64,000 bases of DNA from Sistotremastrum niveocremeum HHB9708 (lineage: Eukaryota; Basidiomycota; Agaricomycetes; Sistotremastrales; Sistotremastraceae), in the NCBI GenBank assembly GCA_001630475.1, contig KV419407.1, forward strand, positions 620,001 to 684,000, given 5' to 3'. The stretch's first letter is position 1. Every line of letters starts with the position of its first letter. The notes below the pieces were generated by a model. It had not been told where the DNA came from. It made no database searches and saw only the letters and a program-made list of their open reading frames with translations. This document shows positions 34,064-42,802 of the stretch, one piece after another. A program made the position numbers and the translations under genes.

Positions 34064-34246
34064 GAATAGAGAATCCTTCTCAAGATTATTGACTATTCGG
34101 GCTATCGTTCGCCTGGCTCGTCTGTTAGGACCGGCTAATGGGGGTGGTGGTGGCTCTACCTCTCTCTCTTTACCCTTCCGTTTCTCGGGGAGATATGTTC
34201 GTCGTTCCCGACGATTGTATCCTTGGGTAGAGTCACCACTTCCGTC

Positions 34247-37200
34247 CTAGCCAGGGGGTAGCTTCCCAGTACTGAAGGGATTGATCTTGTTCCGACTAAG
34301 TGCTCTGATCTTTCGTAGGACCTTGATCGGGGGTGGAAGTGCACGGTCGACGTTTGTTCCTCCTATGGTGATGATAGGAGTTTCGTGTTCGAAGTTTAGA
34401 TTAGCTTTGATATCTAATAGGGAAGGTACTCCGAATACGACATCGTACGTATCAAGGTTGATGATGTCGAATTGTACTTTACGATCTATCGGACCATGCG
34501 TCACTTGGGCCTGTGATCCGTAGTACACGACAGATCGACTACCCTTAACTGCCAGTTGGAGTGGCATGGGATTGGAGAATTCTTGTAATTCGATCTTATT
34601 GACATCAGCGAATTGTTGTGACATCATGGTCGATTCGCAACCAGTGTCAAATAGAGCGTGAGCCTTGATACCGTTTACTGATATGAATGCCGCCAAAGCG
34701 CATGACTCTTCTAGGGATCGGTCTGGGCGTACGACTCGATGATCCCTGACCGGTCTTTTTGTCTTATCTACGATGGCCTTGTCCGTGGTCAGGTTCTCCG
34801 TCGGGATCATCTGGGGAATCATCCTAGTGGCTCCGATTGAGACTCGTCGGTCTAATCGGATGGCGCGGAATGAGTATTGAGGATCTATGTCAGATGAGAA
34901 TTCATCTGGATCATCCTCATAGACAGCATTCTCGTAGTCCTGAGCTAACGGGGGAAGGTCTTCGTCATCTCCGCCTTCTTCATATAGATCTTGGCCTTCC
35001 TGTTCAGCGAAGTTTGCTGGCTCATCTTCCGGATCCGGATCGGGTGTCCCAATGTGAAGGGTAAGTTCGTCTTCTTCGTCTTCTTCGTCAGGCTCTGCTA
35101 TCCTGACTCCAAGGGATTTGATGGAAGAAGAAGGGGCACTCTTGGTAGGACAATCTCGAGCGATATGTCCTGGTTGTCCGCATGAGTAACATGCGCCGGG
35201 TGCGGATGATGTAGCTGGATTCTTTGCGTTCGATTTATTCGGAGTTTTGGCGAGAGGGACGTTAGTGGCCTTCGGGACTACGGTAGTGCTCTGCATAACC
35301 ATGGGTCGCATTATTCTAGGCCTCGAGGGTCTATTATTTCTCTTAGGGATTACTTGGCGAGTTGTTTGGCTAGTAGAAGGTCGACTTAGGGGAATCATTC
35401 GACGACTCTCATCGATTCTCGTGGCCGCTTCCAACAATTGTTTGGAATCGCTATGATATTCGTTCATTCCTAATAAGGCCATGGCATTCCTGATGGCTGG
35501 GTCGATTCCTAACATGAATCGATGGCGGATAGTTATCTCAGCCGGGGGCTCTGACATAGATTTAGCGGCTTGAGTCAATTTGCCATAGAATTTGAGAACA
35601 GAATCTGTGCCTTGTCGTAGTGTGTTGAATTCCACGCTTGCCTTCATTAATCCGGTGGGGGTGATAAAGCGATTATATAGGGATAATGCTACGCTCTCCA
35701 AAGTGAATATGGTACCATATCCCTTTTGAGGCATTAGTTCCTTCCTATAGAATTCTTCGGCATCACCAGTAAGTTTGGTGGCGTAAATTCTGATTTGTTC
35801 GTCCATTGAACGGGGTCCCATGAGGTTATATGATTCTAGTAGCGCTATCATATTAACGAGCATGGCTTCGAATTTCTCTGGATCATCTTCTCCGGAATAT
35901 TGTTTACCGGCTTCGAGTTTGATACCAACGGTAGCCAGGGCAGATTTCGTGGGAAACTGTAGGCGATTGGTATTCCAAGCTCGACGGATGATCTGGACGA
36001 TCTTCGGCAAAGATGAGTCCGTCGCATCCCAGAATGGCGCATCTAGCATGGGGGATGGCTTATCGCCTTGAGGGGGATCCATGCCATCGACTAATGCATT
36101 CGTACTATCTGATGGGTGGTTATATTGAATGTCATCCTTAATATAACCTCGTTGACCAGGATGCGTGTATCCACCTTGACCGGCAGGGGCCGCTCGGATT
36201 ATAGGAGTGATAGAAAATCTATCGTCGTTCGTTGGAGGAACGTAAGGAATTTGGGAGATTGCTTGAGGAGCGTTGATTATGCCGCTCTGAGGCCCAGAGG
36301 ATGGTGCCCGGACTCCGGGGATATTGGGTCCCATTGATGAAGGGAGCACTCCTCGGCGATCCATGGATGGCCTTGATTGAGGGTAGGCAGCAATACCTGC
36401 ATGAGGGTCGGGTAGGTATTGGTCTTCCTCAATCTTGATGCTAGGCAACTGAGGGTTCACCGATGCGAATCTAGGGAAGTATCGTAGCGAACTGCCAGGT
36501 TCTTCCCTTGTTACGGCTGTAGATTCGCGTGCACGGGCGAATGAGACGGCAGGTTCTTCGGTCGGTCGATTATTCCCAATGGCACGATTGGGAGATGAGG
36601 TTTTAACTCCCCTCATGTTGCGGCGCGGTTGACTGCTTTGCGATTGGGGCGAATCATTCCTGGAATGAGGAACCCTTAATCGGTCGTTCTGGGCCTTAGT
36701 CTTTAGTTGTTCACTAGCGATCTTTGCGTAGGCAGTACCGGTCAGATAGGCATCCTTAAGTAGTTCGCGTCTATTATCGTATGACATTGTTTTCGCATTA
36801 GGATGAATTACAATGCAACTGATATCGAACAATTTCTGACGGAGATCGGGAGTATCAGCGACATCGCTATCTACTTTGAATGATAGTCTTGCTAATTCTT
36901 GATAGGATTTACTATTGACCCAGTCCGGTTTGTTCATACGAAGTATCGCCATTGTAAGATTCTCGTCTGGATGGTCGACTTCGTTCCGATAATCGGTATT
37001 ATCGGTGGTGGCCTGAAGTACATCAAGATCGTCGAAAGTGATATCATGTTGAGATGTGGGCTTCTTTGCAGGGGAAGGGGATCTCCACTCGGCGGATCTG
37101 GGTAAAGATCGTCCTCTGGATTTCCGTGAATTCTTGCTGGTCCGAGAGGAGGAAGATCCAGGGGATTCGTTACCCGGTTGAGCGCGCATGCTGAGATCAT

Positions 37201-37804
37201 GGATAATGGTACGACTATCGTCCCGGGGAGGAGGGATCGAAGGGATCAATTGTCTCCAATTGTCCCCAAGTAGGCTAGCCATATGTTGTTCGTATTCTCC
37301 GGGACGAAGAGCCTGATAATCGTATATCTGATTATCGAAGTGTCTCTTGAGATCTCGTTTTTTCTTGAGTTCCAGTTCGATCTGCTTCAATTGGACCTCC
37401 AATTGAAGTACACCGGCTTGAGAATCCTCTCTTCCTTTGAGGATGGCGGGTAGGGTCGCGGAATTGATCGTATTCGCGCTAAGACCAGCAGAATGGCGGG
37501 TAGGGGTCTCGATCCCTCTACCCTTTCCCTTATCTCTTATTATCTCTTCCGTTGTCGGGGAGTCTTGAGGTAAGGGAGTATTTGAAGGTTGAGCCGATCC
37601 GCTAGGATCGGCGTATAGATCGTCGTGGGAGGTGTCGACGGATTCCAAATTGCTGCTGCTCGCAATTTGTTGGGGGGGTATTGCGGGGGCACTAGCAGCG
37701 CGTGCCCCTGGTATAGGTGTGGAGGCCTTGGAACCACCGCGACCGGTGGTGTTGCCTTTTCCTGCGCCACGTCCGGCACCGGTTCCACGAGTTGGATGCG
37801 ACAT
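34247..37804 (-). CDS. Gag and protease polyprotein of the Ty3/gypsy element
   Basis: 1,185 codons, longer than usual for the family because of a long Ser/Pro/Arg-rich N-terminal part (MSHPTRGTGAGRGAGKGNTT). The retrotransposon gag domain is in the middle (DDPEKFEAMLVNMIALLESY, then KASVEFNTLRQGTDSVLKFY). A CCHC zinc knuckle follows (CYSCGQPGHIARDCP), then an acidic linker. The aspartic protease has HALFDTGCESTMMSQQF and VKFDI/VVFGVPSLLDIKA-type sequence near the end. Confidence 0.95.
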   Translation of the reverse strand: MSHPTRGTGAGRGAGKGNTTGRGGSKASTPIPGARAASAPAIPPQQIASSSNLESVDTSHDDLYADPSGSAQPSNTPLPQDSPTTEEIIRDKGKGRGIETPTRHSAGLSANTINSATLPAILKGREDSQAGVLQLEVQLKQIELELKKKRDLKRHFDNQIYDYQALRPGEYEQHMASLLGDNWRQLIPSIPPPRDDSRTIIHDLSMRAQPGNESPGSSSSRTSKNSRKSRGRSLPRSAEWRSPSPAKKPTSQHDITFDDLDVLQATTDNTDYRNEVDHPDENLTMAILRMNKPDWVNSKSYQELARLSFKVDSDVADTPDLRQKLFDISCIVIHPNAKTMSYDNRRELLKDAYLTGTAYAKIASEQLKTKAQNDRLRVPHSRNDSPQSQSSQPRRNMRGVKTSSPNRAIGNNRPTEEPAVSFARARESTAVTREEPGSSLRYFPRFASVNPQLPSIKIEEDQYLPDPHAGIAAYPQSRPSMDRRGVLPSSMGPNIPGVRAPSSGPQSGIINAPQAISQIPYVPPTNDDRFSITPIIRAAPAGQGGYTHPGQRGYIKDDIQYNHPSDSTNALVDGMDPPQGDKPSPMLDAPFWDATDSSLPKIVQIIRRAWNTNRLQFPTKSALATVGIKLEAGKQYSGEDDPEKFEAMLVNMIALLESYNLMGPRSMDEQIRIYATKLTGDAEEFYRKELMPQKGYGTIFTLESVALSLYNRFITPTGLMKASVEFNTLRQGTDSVLKFYGKLTQAAKSMSEPPAEITIRHRFMLGIDPAIRNAMALLGMNEYHSDSKQLLEAATRIDESRRMIPLSRPSTSQTTRQVIPKRNNRPSRPRIMRPMVMQSTTVVPKATNVPLAKTPNKSNAKNPATSSAPGACYSCGQPGHIARDCPTKSAPSSSIKSLGVRIAEPDEEDEEDELTLHIGTPDPDPEDEPANFAEQEGQDLYEEGGDDEDLPPLAQDYENAVYEDDPDEFSSDIDPQYSFRAIRLDRRVSIGATRMIPQMIPTENLTTDKAIVDKTKRPVRDHRVVRPDRSLEESCALAAFISVNGIKAHALFDTGCESTMMSQQFADVNKIELQEFSNPMPLQLAVKGSRSVVYYGSQAQVTHGPIDRKVQFDIINLDTYDVVFGVPSLLDIKANLNFEHETPIITIGGTNVDRALPPPIKVLRKIRALSRNKINPFSTGKLPPG

Positions 37805-37867
37805 ATTGGAGGGACCAATATGGGATCCTGGGTATTCAGAGAATAGCTAGAAGGAAGTTCAAAAAAC

Positions 37868-38057
37868 TGTAATAGATTGGATTAGTTGATGTCACGCAAG
37901 GGCTGAACTCGACCGAGTGTATATTCTCTAGAGTGCAGCGGGTGACAGGAGTAAGATATCCTTACGTAATCTACGCGTCTACTCGAATAGAGTTGATTAC
38001 GTAATCTACTGCTATTCGAGTCCTTAAGTGTGGCATCTAATTATCATACCCTTTACA
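37868..38057 (-). repeat. 5' LTR of the Ty3/gypsy element
   Basis: 190 bp, apparently identical to 28135-28324. ATCAT follows it on the host side at 38058-38062. By orientation of gag and pol this is the LTR that would drive transcription. Confidence 0.95.
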
Positions 38058-39368
38058 ATCATCTTCCTGCTCCGGTACAGCATTTAGCTCCTCGGTCCAG
38101 TCCTCCCCATCTTCGTCATCAACTGGCTCCCTGGTCCTTCGTTGAGGTTGAGCTCTTGCCCGCGCTGGGCGAGTAGCAGGTTGAGGCTGAGCAGAGGGAG
38201 AGGATCGAGCAGAGGAAGGAGGTTGAGCAGCGGGAGCAGGTTGAGCGGCGGCGGCGGCTTCAGCTGCTTTAGTTCGCTCGAAGCGAGCTACAAGGGCGGC
38301 CCTGTAAGCGGGATCCTGAGCAATGCGCTCTTGCTCCCTCTGAAGCTGGCTGCTCGTCATCACCCAATCGAAAGCTCCTGGCGCCGTATCATCGTCTTCG
38401 ATGACAGAAGAGTCAGCCGGGTTTTCTGGGATAGCTGCCGGAGAGGTGGACGAATGGGAGGAACAATCATGGGCGGCATGGCTGGGACACAACGAGCCGC
38501 GTTCTTGAACACTGTCAACCAAACCACGGCCGACATCGCGTGTTGCGGGCAAGGCTGGACTGATGTTTCCTACAGATACGGTTCAGTCAGAAGAATATTG
38601 CAAAAGCAGACAATAACGCACTGTTCAAGATGAAGCGGTCTGATACCTCATCGGCCTGATCGTCTCGCTGACCATCGACTTCGGCCACCTTCTTACCGCG
38701 AGGCTTGGGCCTTGGGAGAGCCTGAGGGCTCGGTTCTCCAGCAGCTGTATTCGCAACGGCCTTGGAAGTTGCAATCCTCGCTCGGCCTGATCGTCGGACA
38801 GGGGGGATATCGGCTTGAGGTGCAGGCAATTCTTCAGTGAGGTTCTCCCTGGCGTCTTCGACTATCATGGTGCTGACGCCGGTCTTCTCTACCAAAGGAG
38901 TCTTAGGACTATAGTCGGAATCGTCATCCTGGAGGTCGACAACGGACGCGCTAGACCGGCTCCGCCTCTTTCCTCGTTGAGCAGCACGCTGCCTCAGACG
39001 TTCAGTCAAAGCTTTGCCCATTGGATGCACGAGGAAGACTACCAGGACGTGGTTGTGAAGCCAAAATGCTCGGTGATGCCCCAATATTTATACAATTTCG
39101 CCTGAGGCTAGAGCTTTGACGGCCCTGAATGCGTTGACGTACAGATCTGGTTCTACGAGATCGCTCAGAGGTGCCGTCTTGACCGTTTATTCTTCATTAT
39201 ACAAATACTCATCGTACGGAACGCGTAGATTGGGCACATATGTTAAAAGAAAATATTCAGGCTGCTGAAAGAGTGAAACAAAAGCCAACACCTTTCCTTC
39301 TCTTACAGTCCGCTCAGCCAGTCCCACCCTCGGATCAAAACAACAACATGAAACACCCATAGAACCTC

Positions 39369-40151
39369 TCAAGGAGCACCATTTCCATGACCCCCCGTGT
39401 TGCAAGTGCGCGCTGGATCGTCCCAATAGTAGAAAGCTCCGCCGTCGAGAACTTTTCCGATATTGTCTTCAGGCAGGACCCAGGGATTTCCATATGGCGA
39501 AGACACATCGTACGCTGGATGAGGAATCTGCGTCCGGATAGCTGAGGTACGTGGCACGGCGTTCACATTTTCCTCCTCCTCGCTGGCCTCACGCTCTTCG
39601 TCTAATACCGTATCGATGGATCCTTCGCTCCCATTGTCTTCCTCGTCTTCGACTCCAGCTTCTCCTCCTTCCGCGCTGCCTCCGTGGTTCCCTTTTGCCT
39701 TTCCGCTACCCTTCTCCTTGTCTTCATCGCCCTCCGTGTGATCAACCTCGCCAGCCGAGGCAGCATTTTCTTGGTGGTGGGAAGCAGGGAGATGCCGTTC
39801 GAGAGGAGTGTACATCAGAGGAGATCCGAGCTGAGTGCTGGCTCTGAAAGGTTCTGTTTCGTGCCCTAAGGCCCCTGCTAACGTGCTCCAGGTTGAGCCG
39901 CCGAAAGCAGGCGAATATTGTTGGACGCGTCTAGACGTGCAAAAATATTGAGAACTGTTTGTCCAAAAAAGTGAATTAGACCGACTCTGTAGGATACTTG
40001 GAAATCTCCTTTTCTTTTTTGAAACGACGCGCCCAAATCTGCTGCAGAAGTGAGCTGCTTTTTCCCATTTTGGGGTGGTGTATGATTGTAGTTTGGGATT
40101 GCGTGTTTGGGCGCCTAACCGACGTTCTCTCACCACCCACCACCCAACCAC
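39369..40151 (-). CDS. Hypothetical acidic protein, start uncertain
   Basis: An open frame of 260 codons. The convincing part begins near 39930, after a TCTAG that could be an acceptor (TRRVQQYSPAFGGSTWSTLA). It has MYTPLERHLPASHHQEN, a long acidic stretch (VEDEEDNGSEGSIDTV, DEEREASEEEENVN) and a motif-like end (HPAYDVSSPYGNPWVLPEDN, GGAFYYWDDPA). Codons before 39930 look like intron or upstream sequence, so the first exon is not placed. It lies upstream of the interrupted gene on the same strand. No known domain. Confidence 0.35.
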   Translation of the reverse strand: MVGWWVVRERRLGAQTRNPKLQSYTTPKWEKAAHFCSRFGRVVSKKKRRFPSILQSRSNSLFWTNSSQYFCTSRRVQQYSPAFGGSTWSTLAGALGHETEPFRASTQLGSPLMYTPLERHLPASHHQENAASAGEVDHTEGDEDKEKGSGKAKGNHGGSAEGGEAGVEDEEDNGSEGSIDTVLDEEREASEEEENVNAVPRTSAIRTQIPHPAYDVSSPYGNPWVLPEDNIGKVLDGGAFYYWDDPARTCNTGGHGNGAP

Positions 40152-41006
40152 CTCGACAATGGCATATCTCTCAAATTGTTGATATTGAAGTCCACGTCCT
40201 TCAAAAGAACACTCTCAAGTTCGGAGCTCGCGCAATGGCAGTATCCACTGCCCTGAGACACAAGATTCTGCGACTCCTTGCACACGCACCTTTGAGAGTC
40301 TCAGGCTGTACGATTGATAAGACCATGAAATCATAAGCAACTCAGTGGGATCGTGATGGAATACAACCTCCCTTCAATAAAGGAGCAAGACCAGTACCAA
40401 GGCTATTGGCTCCCATTACTTCGCCCACACAAGACACATTTCTCTTCCGGAACCCACCCCTGTTGAACAAATTCATCCTCAGTGGTTCCTACCAGTGTTT
40501 CTAGTTTCATTATGGCTTCCTGGTTCCCACTGAAGCAATGATATGGCCACTATCAACCCCTTTCTCGCCACAAAAGCTAGCTTTGTCCAAGATGTCAACA
40601 TGCAAAACAAGGTAAGCACCCAAGCGACGTTCTACCCCCATTCTCGAGTGTCGATTGCTGAGCATCTCACAACAGCTCGTCTTGAAACAGGGTCCTGAGT
40701 GCAATCAAAGCAACTCAACAACGACAGGACATACTTGGCCGAAGGTGAATGAGTGAGTCCTGAAAGCTTTGATGTCTTCGCATCCTCTGATCCCCATTAC
40801 AATGCCAGATTCTCCTCGACATTCGGTACGTGGGTGCGGGAGTCGTATCGGAAGGCGCCGCACGTCGAGTCCGTCAGCAAGCGCCGCCTCGTCGTCCAGA
40901 CTGCACGCACCCCGACACCCTCTGTCAATCGTTTTGAACGCACAACTCGCCTTACAACCTCATTCTCAAATCCCAAACTCTATACTAACGCCAAATTGCA
41001 ATTGCG
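40152..41006. other. Unassigned region
   Basis: About 850 bp between two weakly supported genes. Overlapping plus-strand frames from 40753 to 41082 are Ser/Arg-rich and could be 5' exons of the next gene, but I could not fit splice sites in phase. Nothing else is recognisable. Confidence 0.3.
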
Positions 41007-41488
41007 ATGCTCACTTGTATCGTGTTCCCCACGTACGTACCTTCGTCTATCGTCGAGATCTGCCGTGCTAATCGAGATGTAGCGTAATTTTGTGGGATAT
41101 CTACCAGATGATATTCGGAAGGCCTACACCGGCAGCTCGTGGTAGTAAGTAGATCAACTCCATGCCGTATTCGTGTGCTCACCCTACTTCAGATGCGATT
41201 GAGCACGGCAACGCCCCTGGTGGATACGAAGGTGGTTTCGTTGTGGAAATGGACACCGAGATTGAAGGAGGAGCGGCGGTGGATGGCGAAGTAAGGATAG
41301 AGATGGAGATGGAGATGGAGATGGACGTGGTGACGGACGTCGATGACATGATGGACGTCGACGTCGACGCGATGGACGTGGATTCCGCTGAAGGGGCATC
41401 CGTTGACGAGGATCTCGATGGACAGGGATGGGCCATGGATGTTGATGTTGATGTGGAGGACAGGGAGGCTAGAATGGATGAAGATTAG
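41007..41488 (+). CDS. Hypothetical protein with Asp/Met/Val-rich tail
   Basis: Exons 41007-41032, 41083-41141 and 41193-41488 keep phase and give 126 aa. The N-terminus (MLTCIVFPTVILWDIYQMIF) is hydrophobic and could be a membrane segment. GRPTPAARDAIEHGNAPGG follows. The rest is a simple acidic tail made of MEMEME and VDVDAMDVD-type units. An upstream exon may be missing, because the hydrophobic start is abrupt. No known family. Confidence 0.4.
41297..41326 (+). repeat. ATGGAG tandem repeat inside a coding exon
   Basis: About four to five units of the hexamer (GGAGAT phase), coding for the Met-Glu run in the preceding entry. Confidence 0.8.
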
Positions 41489-41865
41489 TGCGTATCATTG
41501 CCTTCTTCGTTCCTGAACGATTACTGATCTCCTACATCCAATTCAGACTCTGGTGCCATTCATTCCATATTCCTCGCTGCTTCACTCCCCGCATTGCGCT
41601 CCCCGCTCAGCGTGAAGTCTACCGCTCTTCCAATTATCTTGCTTTACATGTTTTCTTTTCTTCTACAAAAATATAACACGCGTCCGCTGCGCTCATCTAT
41701 GATCGTACAAAGTGCCTGAGCCTCTCCCAACGAACCTACAATCAGATTGCCTCAAGATAAATGCAATATGCATCTGTTTTGAACCACAAAGAATGGACCT
41801 GGTGGATCAGGTTGCCAAGGAGCATTCACAGGGGGTCAGAGCCCGGAAACAAGACGAAGAACAAT

Positions 41866-42331
41866 GTTAAATAGTCTCTGTATCCCTAATAGATACTGCT
41901 AGCTTCCAATCACCGTCATTCCGTGTGCCTGCAAGCCTCCGAAGTCGAATATTGGCCCTCAAAGGCCTATTTAAACACGTCATTGGCGGAAAATGACAGG
42001 CGGAGAGTGCTGGAAGTGCTCTATACGGCTCGGAGGGGTACTTGCAGATGTGCTAAAGTCTCCTGGTCACTCTGCGATTGAAATCATGGCTCTAGCTGCC
42101 GCCGTTCGAGCTCCAGAGGCGATATACTGTGTCCTGGTAGGGGGAAAAAGTCGATTTTTAAAACTTCGAATTACGACAAACCAATTGCATTTGCAGAAAC
42201 TAGACACTAATGCGATTACAATGGTACAAAAATCAAGTCGATATGTCTACGGGTTCACGAGATACAAGCCTAACGATTTTGCGATTTCGCGCGGAATTCG
42301 GGCTCCGCCATCTGCCGTGCAACATTGTGTA
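41866..42331 (+). repeat. Dispersed repeat, copy B (about 465 bp)
   Basis: Partner of copy A at 23151-23617, in opposite orientation. Here the open frame (from 41993) is intact over the matched part. It ends in sequence that could be a splice donor (GTGTAAGT at 42327-42334). The 5' edge of similarity is near TGTTAAATAG at 41866. Confidence 0.7.
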
Positions 42332-42802
42332 AGTGACCATATTATATTCGGCTCGCCCTTAGGCCAGTCCATATATAGCATGCACTGATATCTCCAGAAA
42401 TTCCTGGTCGTTGGAAGCATGACTGGATAAGCCTGAGCGCTATTACATCGTGGTGGCTCATCACACGTTGCACGCAGCTCTGCTGCTTCGTTTCGCGGTT
42501 TCTTCGCACTAATGACTCCCCCATCGCTTGCTGCACTTGTATGAATGCGCTCACTCCCTGAAATAAAGCTGGCGGCGAGTTCATGTGCTCGTCAGAGTTT
42601 CTGGATATTTTGCATGAGGTCATGTTTCCAAGCCGAGTGACGCAAGACTATAGCCGAAATTTGATTTTTGATTACGTAACGCGAAACGCCAGCCCCGTTT
42701 TTCAAAGTCCGATAGGGACCCAGTTCCCAAACAGATCGACCTCGTTCTCATCATCCAGCAGACTCCTCTCACTTACTTCCGCTCTCTGTTCCATTTGTCT
42801 CC
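42332..42802. other. Upstream region of chitin synthase
   Basis: About 470 bp. The last 100 bp before the start are pyrimidine-rich (CTCC/TCTC tracts), as is common in leaders of strongly expressed fungal genes. No gene is seen. Confidence 0.4.

Larger units (their letters stand above)
28135..38057 (-). mobile_element. Full-length Ty3/gypsy (chromovirus-type) LTR retrotransposon, 9.9 kb
   Basis: Reads right to left. The 190-bp LTRs (28135-28324 and 37868-38057) begin TGTAATAG and end TTTACA as written on the plus strand, and I found no difference between them. The 5-bp target duplication ATCAT lies at 28130-28134 and 38058-38062. A purine tract of nine G (28325-28336 region, minus strand) abuts the 3' LTR. 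Internal parts in order are gag with zinc knuckle and protease, pol with reverse transcriptase, RNase H, integrase and chromodomain, and a third long frame of unknown kind. Gag and pol lie in the same frame with a termination between them, which would fit read-through or re-initiation. It looks whole. Identical LTRs mean a very recent insertion. It sits in a host coding exon. Confidence 0.95.
26795..39021 (-). pseudogene. Unrecognised host gene interrupted by a MITE and an LTR retrotransposon
   Basis: The pieces run right to left. A first exon (39021-38622, MGKALTERLRQRAAQRGKRR) has acidic and Ser-rich sequence and PPVRRSGRARIATSKAV. After a 53-nt intron, exon 2 (38568-38058) has FDWVMTSSQLQREQERIAQD and an Ala/Pro/Arg-rich stretch. 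The frame reaches the retrotransposon in an acidic run and, counting the 5-bp target duplication once, resumes on the far side at 28129 (DSDAEDRGRIRRDDDDMPD). It goes on through KYITVSYLSSKEKG and is cut by the MITE at 27731-27226. It resumes again (ITPGRYRTLVHRLVVVNAPK) and, after an intron, ends at 26795 in a Cys-rich exon (YWLCPHHEGCHCWP). Both insertions are in coding exons, so the gene is probably dead unless they are spliced out. I do not recognise the family. Confidence 0.6.
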
